Shown piece after piece: positions 1-7,937 of a DNA stretch of 64,000 nucleotides (positions are counted from its first letter, which is position 1; the number at the start of each line of letters is the position of its first letter). The position numbers and the translations under genes are program-made. A model generated the notes under the pieces. It ran no database searches and had not been told where the DNA came from. It saw nothing but the letters and a program-made list of their open reading frames with translations. Source of the stretch: Microbacterium arborescens (GTDB lineage: Bacteria; Actinomycetota; Actinomycetes; Actinomycetales; Microbacteriaceae); NCBI GenBank assembly GCA_003339645.1, contig QNUV01000021.1, forward strand, positions 930,001 to 994,000, written 5' to 3'.

Positions 1-601
1 TGAGGAACGGGTCGCGCAGGCCCCGCTCGCCCTCCGTGGAGGTGAGCGTCGGCTGGCCACCGTTGAGCTCGGTCCACGACAGCGCGTCGTTGCCGTTGCT
101 GGCGGCGAAGTAGATGTTCTCGCCCGCCACGGAGTTTCCCGTGAAGTAGGCGAAGGTGTAGCCCTCGAAGGCTCCGATGTTCGCGGCCTTGCGCACCGCG
201 GCCGGGAAGGAGCGGGTGAGCGTCGACGCGCCCTTCGTCACGGATGCCGTCAGCGCGACGGTGGTGTCTTCCCCGGGACGCGTGACGATGCCGTCAGCGG
301 TGATGACACTCGTGTCGGCCGACGACCAGGTCACGTCGAGTCCCCGCGACGTCGTCGGCAGCGTGAGGTTGCCGCGCACGTCGTCGATGTTCGTGACGGT
401 GAGGGCGTCGAGGGCGGCCTGCGCGACCTGATCGTCGGGGGTATCGACGAGCGCGACCTGCCCGGAATGCTGAAGTGGTCCGGCAGCCTGAGCTGCGGCG
501 GGAACGACGAGCGGCGCGGCTACGAGTGCAGCGACGAGCGGGACGGCGAGCGTCCAGGGATGGTGTCGGCGCCAGGGCGCCGGGCGAGCGGATGCGGGCA
601 C
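1..601 (-). CDS. Secreted GH43-family glycoside hydrolase with Ig-like domain (3' end outside window)
   Basis: Reading the minus strand from a GTG at 601 gives an open frame that runs off the window edge at position 1, so only about 200 N-terminal residues are visible. They show an Arg-rich start, a hydrophobic signal segment (LAVPLVAALVAAPLVV) ending near AAAQA, a bacterial Ig-like domain (residues about 60-130, with LDVTWSSADTSVITADG), then the start of a five-bladed catalytic domain (FAYFTGN, IYFAASNGNDALSWTELNGG, GLRDPFL) that is characteristic of secreted GH43 arabinan/xylan-active enzymes. GAGAGG lies seven bases before the GTG and sets the start. A LacI-type operator sits about 55 bases upstream. 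Substrate cannot be fixed from the fragment; the family assignment is firm, the activity inferred. Confidence 0.8.
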   Translation of the reverse strand, partial: MPASARPAPWRRHHPWTLAVPLVAALVAAPLVVPAAAQAAGPLQHSGQVALVDTPDDQVAQAALDALTVTNIDDVRGNLTLPTTSRGLDVTWSSADTSVITADGIVTRPGEDTTVALTASVTKGASTLTRSFPAAVRKAANIGAFEGYTFAYFTGNSVAGENIYFAASNGNDALSWTELNGGQPTLTSTEGERGLRDPFL

Positions 602-656
602 GGGGGAACCTCTCGTATGCGACGTTGCACGGCCGTCAGCACTGACGACGCTGAAA

Positions 657-670
657 TGTTAGCGCTCACA
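657..670. promoter_or_regulatory. LacI-family operator upstream of the GH43 gene
   Basis: TGTTAGCGCTCACA is a near-perfect palindrome around the central GCGC. This is the typical form of operators bound by LacI-family repressors of plant-polysaccharide genes in actinobacteria. It lies in the leader of the minus-strand GH43 gene and away from the plus-strand aldehyde dehydrogenase start, so the hydrolase is the likely target. The cognate repressor is not identified here. Confidence 0.65.
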
Positions 671-719
671 ATTGCCGCAGCGCCAGTGCGCGGCATCCGG
701 CCCTGCCGACGCCGAGGAC

Positions 720-763
720 GCGCATCTGCAGGGTGTTGACCCCCCAGAACCGTGCGGATGCGC
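720..763. repeat. 44-bp intergenic palindrome, copy 1
   Basis: Arms GCGCATCTGCAGGGT and ACCGTGCGGATGCGC pair at 13 of 15 positions around a 14-base loop. A second copy with the same arm and loop lengths lies at 34383-34426. Both are between genes and flanked by CGAG/CTCG-type bases. The form suggests a REP-like mobile palindrome rather than a terminator, because there is no T-tract and no gene end beside this copy. Confidence 0.7.
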
Positions 764-788
764 CTCCTCGCCGTTGCCGGACGAGCCG

Positions 789-802
789 TGCAACGCGTTG
801 CA
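789..802. promoter_or_regulatory. Perfect 14-bp palindrome before aldehyde dehydrogenase
   Basis: TGCAACGCGTTGCA is its own reverse complement and lies 67 bases before the aldehyde dehydrogenase start; a further CAACG half-site follows directly. It is a good candidate activator or repressor site for the dehydrogenase/DUF779 operon. No regulator gene is adjacent, so the partner is unknown. Confidence 0.55.
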
Positions 803-869
803 ACGTGGCGCGGCGTAGCGTGCCCGACACCACCGCAGCACCGGCGCTGCGGGGAGTCGAGGAGATGAC

Positions 870-2417
870 ATGACCATCGTCGAAGAGGGCGTCTCGAGCG
901 TCTACGCCGCTCCCGGTCAGCGTGGAGCCGTCGCAGAGTATCGAGCCCGCTACGGGCACTACATCGGCGGCGAGTTCGTCGAACCCGTCAAGGGGCAGTA
1001 CTTCGAGAACATCACGCCCGTCACCGGAAAACCGTTCTGCGAGGTGGGTCGCGGCACCGTCGAAGACATCGACCGCGCCGTCGATGTCGCCTGGCAGGCG
1101 TTCGCGTCGTGGAAGAAGACCACGCCGGCCGAGCGCGCCGTCATCCTGAACAAGATCGCCGACCGCATGGAGCAGCACCTCGAGAGGATCGCGGTGGCCG
1201 AGACATGGGAGAACGGCAAGCCCGTCCGCGAGACGCTCGCCGCCGACATCCCCCTCGCGATCGACCACTTCCGCTACTTCGCGGGGGTTCTGCGCGCCCA
1301 GGAGGGCTCGCTCAGCCAGATCGACGAAGACACCGTCGCCTATCACTTCCACGAGCCGCTCGGCGTAGTGGGGCAGATCATCCCGTGGAACTTCCCGATC
1401 CTCATGGCGACGTGGAAGCTCGCGCCCGCGCTCGCCGCCGGCAACTGCGTCGTGCTGAAGCCCGCCGAGCAGACGCCCGCGTCGATCCTGTTCCTCTTCG
1501 AACTGATCGGCGACCTGCTGCCCGCCGGCGTCGTGAACATCGTCAACGGTTTCGGCATCGAGGCGGGCGCGCCGCTCGCGCAGCACCGCCGCATCCGCAA
1601 GGTCGCGTTCACGGGCGAGACGACGACGGGGCGATTGATCATGCAGTACGCCTCGCAGAACCTCATCCCCGTCACGCTCGAACTCGGTGGCAAGAGCGCC
1701 AACGTGTTCTTCGAGGATGTCGCGCGCGAGCGCGACGACTACTACGACAAGGCCCTCGAGGGGTTCACGTTCTTCGCGCTCAACCAGGGCGAGGTGTGCA
1801 CGTGCCCGTCGCGGGCGCTCATCCAGCGGTCGGTGTACGACTCGTTCCTCGGCGACGGCCTCGACCGCGTCGGCAAGATCGTGCAGGGCAACCCGCTCGA
1901 CCCGGCGACGATGATCGGTGCGCAGGCATCCAATGATCAGCTCGAGAAGATCCTGTCGTACATCGACATCGGCAAGGCCGGGGGAGCGAAGCTGCTCGCC
2001 GGCGGCGATCGGGTCGACCTCGGCGGCGAGCTGAGCGGCGGGTACTACGTCGCCCCGACGGTCTTCGAGGGCACGAACGACATGCGCATCTTCCAGGAGG
2101 AGATCTTCGGCCCGGTCGTCTCGGTGACGAGCTTCGACGACTTCGACGACGCGATCGGCATCGCGAACGACACCCTCTACGGACTCGGCGCCGGCGTCTG
2201 GAGCCGCTCGGGCGACACCGCCTACCGGGCCGGCCGGGCGATCGAGGCCGGGCGCGTGTGGACGAACACCTACCACCAGTACCCCGCGCACGCCGCTTTC
2301 GGCGGGTACAAGCAGTCGGGCATCGGTCGCGAGAACCACCTCAAGATGCTCGACCACTACCAGCAGACGAAGAACCTCCTCGTGTCGTACGCCGAAGGCG
2401 CGATGGGCTTCTTCTGA
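870..2417 (+). CDS. NAD-dependent aldehyde dehydrogenase (acetaldehyde/ExaC-like)
   Basis: A 515-residue aldehyde dehydrogenase, the usual length for the soluble ExaC/AldB-like group that oxidises acetaldehyde and other short aldehydes to acids with NAD(P)+. Visible hallmarks are the cofactor-domain motif IIPWNFPI, the general-base glutamate in LELGGKSAN (about Glu271), and the catalytic cysteine in [11 protein letters not shown] (about Cys310). The C-terminal [14 protein letters not shown] motif is intact. GAGGAG precedes the ATG. A DUF779 gene follows after 19 bases, a pairing seen repeatedly with this dehydrogenase group, so the two are probably cotranscribed. The palindrome at 789-802 is the likely control site. 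The aldehyde substrate is inferred from family only. Confidence 0.9.
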   Translation: MTIVEEGVSSVYAAPGQRGAVAEYRARYGHYIGGEFVEPVKGQYFENITPVTGKPFCEVGRGTVEDIDRAVDVAWQAFASWKKTTPAERAVILNKIADRMEQHLERIAVAETWENGKPVRETLAADIPLAIDHFRYFAGVLRAQEGSLSQIDEDTVAYHFHEPLGVVGQIIPWNFPILMATWKLAPALAAGNCVVLKPAEQTPASILFLFELIGDLLPAGVVNIVNGFGIEAGAPLAQHRRIRKVAFTGETTTGRLIMQYASQNLIPVTLELGGKSANVFFEDVARERDDYYDKALEGFTFFALNQGEVCTCPSRALIQRSVYDSFLGDGLDRVGKIVQGNPLDPATMIGAQASNDQLEKILSYIDIGKAGGAKLLAGGDRVDLGGELSGGYYVAPTVFEGTNDMRIFQEEIFGPVVSVTSFDDFDDAIGIANDTLYGLGAGVWSRSGDTAYRAGRAIEAGRVWTNTYHQYPAHAAFGGYKQSGIGRENHLKMLDHYQQTKNLLVSYAEGAMGFF

Positions 2418-2436
2418 GCCGCAACCACTCATCGAC

Positions 2437-2841
2437 ATGTCGAACGACACGTACAGCAGGGTCGCGGTGACCGACGCCGCCGCGGCCCTGCTGCGCGACC
2501 TCACCGCCCAGCACGGGCCGCTGATGTTCCATCAGTCGGGCGGATGCTGCGACGGCTCGGCCCCCATGTGCTACCCCGTCGGGATGTTCATCACGGGCCC
2601 CGCCGACGTGAAGCTCGGTGAGCTCGACGTCGGCCTTGACGACCCGATCGAGGTGTTCATCTCGCTCGCGCAGTTCGAGTACTGGAAGTACACGCACATC
2701 ACGATCGACGCGGTGCCGGGTCGCGGCGCCGGCTTCAGCGTGGAAGGGCCGACCGGGATGCGGTTCATCATCCGGTCGCGCATGCTCGACGACGCCGAGC
2801 TGATGGCCTTCGGACTGGCGCCGGCATCGCCGTCGTCGTAG
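2437..2841 (+). CDS. DUF779 family protein
   Basis: A 134-residue protein with the DUF779 signature HQSGGCCDGSAPMC near residue 30, followed by a mostly beta body (FITGPADVKLGELD, FEYWKYTHITIDAVPGRGAGFSVEG). The paired cysteines look suited to metal binding. Family members are found almost always next to an aldehyde dehydrogenase, as here, and may help its maturation or metal supply, but no activity is established. Spacing of 19 bases from the dehydrogenase supports one operon. Confidence 0.85.
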   Translation: MSNDTYSRVAVTDAAAALLRDLTAQHGPLMFHQSGGCCDGSAPMCYPVGMFITGPADVKLGELDVGLDDPIEVFISLAQFEYWKYTHITIDAVPGRGAGFSVEGPTGMRFIIRSRMLDDAELMAFGLAPASPSS

Positions 2842-2856
2842 GGCGATGATTGCGTC

Positions 2857-3381
2857 TCAGGCCTGGCCTCGGATCGCGACGTCGAGCTCGGCCATGAGCC
2901 GCGAGAGCCGGGAAGACCCGCTTGGAGCCGCCGGGTACCGGCGGAGGATAGCCGGCACCGGCTCGCTGACCACACCAGCCAAAGAGCCGATGTCGGCTGC
3001 GCCGGTTCGCAACTCGGAAACTCGTGCGGCGCACGCGGCAGCTCGAAGGATGTGGCCGACCTGGGTTGCCGTCGCGATGGGGTGAAGATACGCGGCGGCG
3101 GCGGCATCGCCGCAGGCGAGCGCGGCGAGCTGTGCCGCCTCGCCTTCGACTTCTTTCGCGGCCCGGTGCGCTGCGAAAGCCGAGACCCGCTGCAGGTTCG
3201 ACCGCGGGCTGCCCGCAATGAACACGTGCGCCGCGTCCAGAGCTTCCTGCGGACGAGAGTCATCAGGCGCGGCTGCTGCAAACTCCGGTAAAACGCGCGT
3301 AGCGCACGCAGCTGCGAATCCAACAACCGCTCGCAGCTCGTCCACCGTCAGATCGAAGTCGCCCACCGCCATGCAGCCCAT
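2857..3381 (-). CDS. Imm5-like putative immunity protein
   Basis: About 174 residues, all-helical and alanine-rich, resembling the putative immunity protein (Imm5-like) family seen in polymorphic toxin loci: FDLTVDELRAVVGFAAACA at the start, SRPQEALDAAHVFIAG, then a long helical repeat rich in AA pairs. I chose the ATG at 3381 because AGGAG lies seven bases upstream; ATGs at 3372 and 3396 are in frame. It stands convergent to the DUF779 gene with no toxin beside it, so it is an orphan. Function is a family-based guess. Confidence 0.6.
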   Translation of the reverse strand: MGCMAVGDFDLTVDELRAVVGFAAACATRVLPEFAAAAPDDSRPQEALDAAHVFIAGSPRSNLQRVSAFAAHRAAKEVEGEAAQLAALACGDAAAAAYLHPIATATQVGHILRAAACAARVSELRTGAADIGSLAGVVSEPVPAILRRYPAAPSGSSRLSRLMAELDVAIRGQA

Positions 3382-3546
3382 CCTCTCGCTCCTCACGAAG
3401 GGCCTCAGAGAATGGATGCCGGCACGGTCTGACGATCAAGATTCTTGTGCGGCGGCGGCAGCGCGTCGACGGGTGTGCCGACAGCTCGACCGCGACAGCC
3501 GATCAATCTCGAGTCTGAAGCTCGCCGGAGTTATTGTTCTAAGCAG

Positions 3547-3579
3547 CTAGTACACTTTGTACGGCATGCCTAGTACACT
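3547..3579 (+). promoter_or_regulatory. Repeated TAGTACACT operator/promoter of the membrane protein-GntR pair
   Basis: CTAGTACACT occurs at 3547-3556 and again at 3570-3579, 23 bases apart, and the first copy forms an inverted repeat GTACA-CTT-TGTAC (3550-3562). Direct and inverted copies of this kind are typical of GntR/YtrA-type operators. TACACT at 3574-3579 also resembles a -10 hexamer and ends six bases before the ATG at 3586, with no ribosome site between, so the transcript may be leaderless. Confidence 0.6.
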
Positions 3580-3585
3580 GAAGCC

Positions 3586-4470
3586 ATGGATTGGCTCATC
3601 TTCATCCGGCTCTGGCTCCCCTGGATCCTGGCTGCCCTGCTGGTGAGCGTGCTCGTAGCCGGATCCCGTCGATCTGGACCACACAAGCCCACGGCGGCGT
3701 CACGCGTAGATAGCGTCATCGCAGTGGCGGCGTTGGCACTGGTTGCGCTGTGGATGGGCGCGATGGCCGCGCATCGCGGATTGTCGGACGCACTATGGGA
3801 AGCACGATTCGGCTATCCGATCATGTGCGGAGTCGTCGCCGTAGTCGTCTTGCTTGTCTCCTACCGAGGCGCCTCACCTGGTGCAACCGTCGACCTCACT
3901 CCGAGGCATGTTTGGACCTTCGCCCCACGTAGTGCGTTCATCGGTCTTGGCGCAGCTCTCACGCTGATGGTCGTGCTTGCCCTTACCGCCGGCGGTGTCT
4001 CGGAGCCCGATGAGGCGGGCGCGTACCGCGTTTTCAATGTGTCGTTCGGCGAGGCGACGACGCGGGTTGAGATCTACGGTTGGCACTACTCGGTGCCAGC
4101 GCTTGCCCTTGCTCTTTTCATGGTCGCCGGACTATATGTCTACATGCGCCGCATCGCTCGACCAGCCTGGGGATCTGACCGAGACGCAGATCAAACCGCT
4201 AGATTCGGTCGGGGTCGGAACGCCGTTCTTATCGCCAGCGGCGCCCTGCTGCTACATCTTGGTTTCGTCTTCCAGTCGGTTAGCGCCACTTCATCTGTAC
4301 GGGTCGAAATCGAGGGGGATACCAACCTCTCGACGGGGACTACGTTCGCTGCGCTGGCCGAAGCTCTCGCGTTCATGGGGCTGGCAGCTACCACAGCCGG
4401 GCTAGCTTGCTGGATGTACGTGGCCGTAAGGGGCATGTTAGTTACGAGCCGACCGGCCGCGCAGCCATGA
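3586..4470 (+). CDS. Multi-pass membrane protein paired with a GntR regulator
   Basis: A 294-residue integral membrane protein that I do not recognise as a named family. Hydrophobic segments are visible near residues 10-28, 42-60, 77-93, 113-135, 165-185, 210-230 and 258-280. The long loop SEPDEAGAYRVFNVSFGEATTRVEIYGWHY and another with SVRVEIEGDTNLSTGT are probably extracytoplasmic. The gene overlaps the downstream GntR-family regulator by ATGA. Such regulator-membrane protein pairs recall YtrA-type loci, in which the regulator controls its own envelope-protein operon. Codon choice is less GC-rich than in the flanking operons, which suggests acquisition from elsewhere. Confidence 0.75.
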   Translation: MDWLIFIRLWLPWILAALLVSVLVAGSRRSGPHKPTAASRVDSVIAVAALALVALWMGAMAAHRGLSDALWEARFGYPIMCGVVAVVVLLVSYRGASPGATVDLTPRHVWTFAPRSAFIGLGAALTLMVVLALTAGGVSEPDEAGAYRVFNVSFGEATTRVEIYGWHYSVPALALALFMVAGLYVYMRRIARPAWGSDRDADQTARFGRGRNAVLIASGALLLHLGFVFQSVSATSSVRVEIEGDTNLSTGTTFAALAEALAFMGLAATTAGLACWMYVAVRGMLVTSRPAAQP

Positions 4471-4814
4471 GAATTGGGATCACCTCAGGCGAAGGATCGC
4501 CGTCCGAGCAGATTCGAAGTCAGATCCGTGGCCTCATCGTCTCAGGCCAGCTTGCAGCCGGAGAATCACTGCCCACGGTCCGTCAGCTGGCACGCGACCT
4601 TGCTGTATCACCAGCCACAGTCGCGAAGGCCTATCGCACTCTAGAGGGAGAGGGGCTCATCGAAACCCGTGTCGGTTCGGGTACTCGCGTCTCTGAAGCC
4701 GCACCCGCACCGCCGATCGTGGTAGTCAAAGCAGCTCGTAACCTCATCGCGGCAAGCAAAAGAAGCGATATTTCGTTGGACGACGCAATACGTATTGTTC
4801 GCGCTTCATGGTGA
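4467..4814 (+). CDS. GntR-family (YtrA-type) transcriptional regulator
   Basis: A 115-residue regulator with a winged-helix domain (residues about 10-75: SEQIRSQIRGLIVSGQLAAG, LPTVRQLARDLAVSPATVAKA, LEGEGLIETRVGSGTRV) and only a short C-terminal helical tail. The lack of a large ligand domain is diagnostic of the YtrA subfamily. The ATG overlaps the stop of the upstream membrane protein gene (ATGA), so an upstream in-frame ATG at 4407 is less likely. It probably represses its own operon through the TAGTACACT repeats at 3547-3579. Confidence 0.85.
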   Translation: MRIGITSGEGSPSEQIRSQIRGLIVSGQLAAGESLPTVRQLARDLAVSPATVAKAYRTLEGEGLIETRVGSGTRVSEAAPAPPIVVVKAARNLIAASKRSDISLDDAIRIVRASW

Positions 4815-4894
4815 CATAGACGAGGTTGCGGCGGTGCCCTGAAACGACACCGCCGCAACACAGGGTCGCTAATTCCGGAATGGCGCAATTGCGC

Positions 4895-5328
4895 CGCCCT
4901 GGACGATCTATAGAATTGCCCACGGCTGCGCGACGTACGTCGTCGGGTGGGATGCCGTAGGTGCGTTGAGCTCGCGCCGATCGCAGCTCCTCGCCGGTGG
5001 CCGCGCCCGACGACTCGCGCCGCATCGCCGTGCCGGCGAAGGTCACAATGTCCTCGGGGGCTTTGAACGGCCCACGATCAGGGCAGCGCCGCTTGCGAGC
5101 CGGCGACGGACTGAGCGGCAAGCCATAGTCCGAGGCCCGCCGACCGGGCAGTTTCGGACATCGATGCGGCGATATCGCCGGAGTCGCTGTTCGTCGATGA
5201 GGAGCTGGGCGAACTCGTCGACGAACACCACATCGGGTGTCTTTGCCTCTGCGGGTGAGCCTCGCGCTCATGTAACGACGGAGGTCGAGAAGCATCAGGT
5301 CACCCACGGTGGCCTGGGCTCGGTCGGA
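4895..5328 (-). pseudogene. Remnant of a conjugation/secretion-type ATPase (FtsK/VirD4-like)
   Basis: Minus-strand fragments in three frames can be joined into one recognisable protein end: DLMLLDLRRYMSARLTRRGKD, then VVFVDEFAQLLIDE, then SGDIAASMSETARSAGLGLW leading into LAAQSV, then ALIVGRSK, then DIVTFAGTAMRRESSGAATG and YGIPPDDVRRAAVG. The VDEFAQLL acidic box and the LGLWLAAQS stretch match the second half of FtsK-like or type IV coupling ATPases. Several frameshifts and a stop break it. It begins exactly where the P-type ATPase remnant ends, so a deletion joined two dead genes. Exact family is inferred. Confidence 0.55.
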
Positions 5329-5640
5329 GGTGCCGGCGATTGGCGGGTCGCCGTCGCTGCGACGCACCGGTCGGGCCTGCCCGGTGATCACCGACTCGTC
5401 CATGCTGGCCGAGCCCTGCACGATGCGCCCATCCGCGGGAACGCGTCCGCCGGGGCGCACCACCACGACATCCCCGCGAGGATCAGCATGATCCAGAACG
5501 ACTGCCGGAACTAGCCCACATGATCGCCGTGTCCGACGTGATCGTGGCTCATCGTCGCGTGGTCATGTGCCGTGGTGAGCGCATCGCCGTGGTCTCGTCC
5601 GCGGCGTGATGGCTGTGTTCGTCGCGCTGTCCCATCGGAA
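5329..5640 (-). pseudogene. Remnant of a copper-type P-type ATPase (N-terminal and actuator pieces)
   Basis: The minus strand reads a His-rich leader (HDHATMSHDHVGHGDHVG), an in-frame TAG, then FRQSFWIMLILAG, which is the start of the first membrane segment in CopB-like ATPases. An internal deletion and frameshift then lead into VVVRPGGRVPADGRIVQGSA, SMDESVITGQARPVRR and SDGDPPIAGT, the actuator-domain motif of heavy-metal ATPases. The phosphorylation domain and the remaining membrane segments are gone. A CsoR-like operator lies upstream at 5749-5768, in the position expected for its old promoter. Confidence 0.75.
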
Positions 5641-5748
5641 CCGCCTGGCCGGATGCGCCCCCAGCGTTCGCGTCATTCGGGCCGCGGTCAGTGCGAGCGG
5701 GCGTCGCGTGCCCCTCGGGTTACGTAGGACGCGTCGTCGTGGTCCGCG

Positions 5749-5768
5749 TATACCCCCCCAGGGCTATA
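5749..5768. promoter_or_regulatory. Relic CsoR-type copper operator
   Basis: TATACCCCCCCAGGGCTATA has the TATA-CCC...GGG-TATA symmetry typical of actinobacterial CsoR operators, which control copper ATPase genes. It lies about 110 bases upstream of the dead minus-strand ATPase fragment, so it is best read as the leftover control site of that gene. No csoR gene is in the window. Confidence 0.55.
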
Positions 5769-5893
5769 GATCTCCGGGCCGTTCCCATCCCCGTGCCAGC
5801 GTTCTCTCCCGCGGCGCGAGCCGGCCGCGACCTCAGGCTCGGATCCAGGGGTCTGATGGTCCGAATGCTTGACAGGCGAGGGTCGGGGGTGAG

Positions 5894-5930
5894 AACGTTT
5901 ACAACGTCCAGCGTTGGAAACGTTTACAAC
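5894..5930. promoter_or_regulatory. Tandem LacI-family operators before the regulator at 5947
   Basis: AACGTTTACAAC occurs at 5894-5905 and at 5919-5930, on one helical face 25 bases apart, and the stretch between them forms an imperfect palindrome (GTTTACAACG ... CGTTGGAAAC). This is the usual layout of autoregulatory sites for LacI-family proteins. The following gene encodes one, so autoregulation of the whole operon is likely. Confidence 0.7.
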
Positions 5931-5946
5931 CGCTCGAGGGAGAGCC

Positions 5947-6996
5947 ATGGTCCGCGTCACGATCACGCAGGTCGCCGCCCGCGCCGGCGTCTCCGTCGCG
6001 AGTGCGTCGCGAGCGCTGAACGGACTCGTCGCGAGTCCCGAGACCGCGGCGAAGGTCCGGGATGCTGCGCGTGAACTCGGCTACGTCGCCGATGCCACGG
6101 CGCAATCGCTGAAGCGGGGCCGCACGTTGCAGCTGGGCTTCGCCGTCGCCGACATCGGCAACCCGGTCTACGTCGAGATGATGGCCGCGGTTGAACAGGT
6201 GGTCTCCGCATCCGGATACCGCCTGCTGCTGTCGTCGACCGGCACGTCGTCGTCTTCGGTGGATGTCGTCCGCGACCTCGGTCGCGGCTATGTCGACGGG
6301 CTGATCCTGTCGCCCCTGCGCGTCACCGACGAGCTGCTCACCGCGCTCGCCGCCGCTCCGATCCCGTTCGTCGTCCTCGGCCGGCTGCCCGCCTCGGCCG
6401 AGTTCGACACCGTGCGCGCCGACTCTCCGACGGCGATGCGGCTCGTCGTCGACCACCTCGTCGCCCAGGGGCGTCGCGACATCGCGTTCATCAACGGCCC
6501 GACCGACACCACCCCGGGCGTCATGCGCCGCGACGGTTTCATCGCGGCGGTGGACCGGTACGACGACCTGCGGACGCGGCACGTCGACGCCGCCGACTTC
6601 ACGATCGCCGCGGGCTACGACGCGGCGCTCCCGCTTCTCGACCGGCTCGACCGGCCGACAGCGGTGGTCGCGGCGAACGACCTGATCGGCGTCGGAGTCC
6701 TGCGTGCCGCCGAAGACCTCGGCCTGCGGGTCCCGGCCGATCTCGCCGTCACCGGCCTCGACAACACCGAGCTCGCCGAGGTCGTCCGCCCCGGGCTCAC
6801 GAGCGTCGACCTCGGCGCCAAGGAGCGCGGTCGCGCCGCTGCCGAGATGCTCCTCGCCCGGATCGCCGACGACACCCGGCCGGCCCGCACCGTCACGGTT
6901 CCGCCCGCGCTGGTCGTGCGCGGGTCGACGTCGGCGTCCGTTCCCGCGGCGCTCCACCGCCCCGAGCCCATCGATGAGGAGAGGGCACACGGATGA
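5947..6996 (+). CDS. LacI-family transcriptional regulator
   Basis: About 349 residues. The helix-turn-helix is at residues 5-25 (ITQVAARAGVSVASASRALN), followed by the hinge helix and a periplasmic-binding-protein-like sugar domain (LGFAVADIGNPVYVEM, VDGLILSP, TAVVAANDLIGVGVLRAAEDLGL, DLAVTGLDNTELAEVVRPGLTSV). GGGAGA precedes the ATG at 5947; an earlier in-frame ATG at 5914 falls inside the operator and is unlikely. It heads a run of genes with stop-start overlaps that begins with a sugar importer, so it should sense the imported sugar or a product and control the operon through the tandem sites just upstream. Confidence 0.9.
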   Translation: MVRVTITQVAARAGVSVASASRALNGLVASPETAAKVRDAARELGYVADATAQSLKRGRTLQLGFAVADIGNPVYVEMMAAVEQVVSASGYRLLLSSTGTSSSSVDVVRDLGRGYVDGLILSPLRVTDELLTALAAAPIPFVVLGRLPASAEFDTVRADSPTAMRLVVDHLVAQGRRDIAFINGPTDTTPGVMRRDGFIAAVDRYDDLRTRHVDAADFTIAAGYDAALPLLDRLDRPTAVVAANDLIGVGVLRAAEDLGLRVPADLAVTGLDNTELAEVVRPGLTSVDLGAKERGRAAAEMLLARIADDTRPARTVTVPPALVVRGSTSASVPAALHRPEPIDEERAHG

Positions 6997-7937
6997 CCAC
7001 GCTCGCAGAGACGAAGACGTCCTCGCGCCCACCCCGCGTCCGGCAGATCGGCCCACGCGCCCGCGCGCAGCGCAAAGAGGCGATCGCCCTCGTCGCCCCC
7101 GCGCTCCTGCCGATCATCATCTTCTCGGTCATCCCGCTCGTCAGCGGAGTGCTCCTCGGATTCACGGATGCCACGCTCGCGCGCAACGCCGAGATCTCGT
7201 TCATCGGGCTCGACAACTTCATCGAGCTCGCCGGCGACCGTCGGTTCTGGCAGTCGTTCGGCATCGGCATCGTGTGGGCGGGGTCGGTCGCCCTCCTCAC
7301 CCTGGTGAGCGCGATGGGCCTTGCGCTGCTGCTCAACAGCAACCTGCGGCTGAAGGGCCTGACCCGCGTTCTCGCACTCATCCCCTGGGCGATGCCGCCG
7401 GTGGTCATCGCGATCGTCTGGCGCATGATCTACAACCCCAACTCGGGCCCGCTCAACGGCGTGCTCGGCTGGCTCGGCATCCCGGGAGTGAACTGGCTCG
7501 GCGACTTCTCGACCGCTCTCCCGGCCGTGATCGTCGTCGGCGTCTGGGCCGGCATCCCGCAGACGACCGTGCTGCTCCTCGCGGGCATGCAGTCGATCGC
7601 GCCCGAGCAGCACGAGGCTGCGGCCGTCGACGGCGCGGGAGCCGTCCGCCGGTTCTGGCACGTCACGCTGCCCGCCTTGCGGCCCGTCATCATCGCGGTC
7701 ACCGCGCTCGACTTCATCTGGCAGTTCAACTCGTTCGGGCTGATCTACGTGCTGACCGAGGGCGGCCCGGGCGGCCGCACGATGATCCCGCCGCTGTTCA
7801 CCTACCTCGAGGCGTTCCGCAACCGCGAGATCGGGTACGCGTCGGCGATGGGCAACGTCCTCGTCGTCGCGATCCTGGTGATCCTCTCGCTGTACCTGAT
7901 CAACCAGTTCCGGCAGAACAAGGGGGCCCGCAAGTGA
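6993..7937 (+). CDS. CUT1 sugar ABC transporter permease (MalF/UgpA type)
   Basis: A 314-residue permease with about six membrane segments, the first near residues 30-55 (ALVAPALLPIIIFSVIPLVSG). The cytoplasmic EAA loop is clear (EAAAVDGAGAVRRFWHVTLP), which binds the ATPase partner. The C-terminus GNVLVVAILVILSLYLINQF is the last membrane helix. Its ATG overlaps the regulator's stop (ATGA-type). With the next two genes it forms a complete membrane and binding-protein set, but no ATPase is encoded, as is usual for actinobacterial CUT1 systems that share an MsiK-like ATPase. Confidence 0.92.
   Translation: MTTLAETKTSSRPPRVRQIGPRARAQRKEAIALVAPALLPIIIFSVIPLVSGVLLGFTDATLARNAEISFIGLDNFIELAGDRRFWQSFGIGIVWAGSVALLTLVSAMGLALLLNSNLRLKGLTRVLALIPWAMPPVVIAIVWRMIYNPNSGPLNGVLGWLGIPGVNWLGDFSTALPAVIVVGVWAGIPQTTVLLLAGMQSIAPEQHEAAAVDGAGAVRRFWHVTLPALRPVIIAVTALDFIWQFNSFGLIYVLTEGGPGGRTMIPPLFTYLEAFRNREIGYASAMGNVLVVAILVILSLYLINQFRQNKGARK

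Noticed and set aside
666-2504. 612-residue open frame on the minus strand
   Set aside because: It is the reverse image of the aldehyde dehydrogenase gene, Arg/Val/Asp-rich without any domain, and would overlap a well-supported gene completely.
4966-5514. 182-residue plus-strand frame in the scar
   Set aside because: The minus strand carries recognisable P-type ATPase and ATPase motifs; the plus frame is its shadow.
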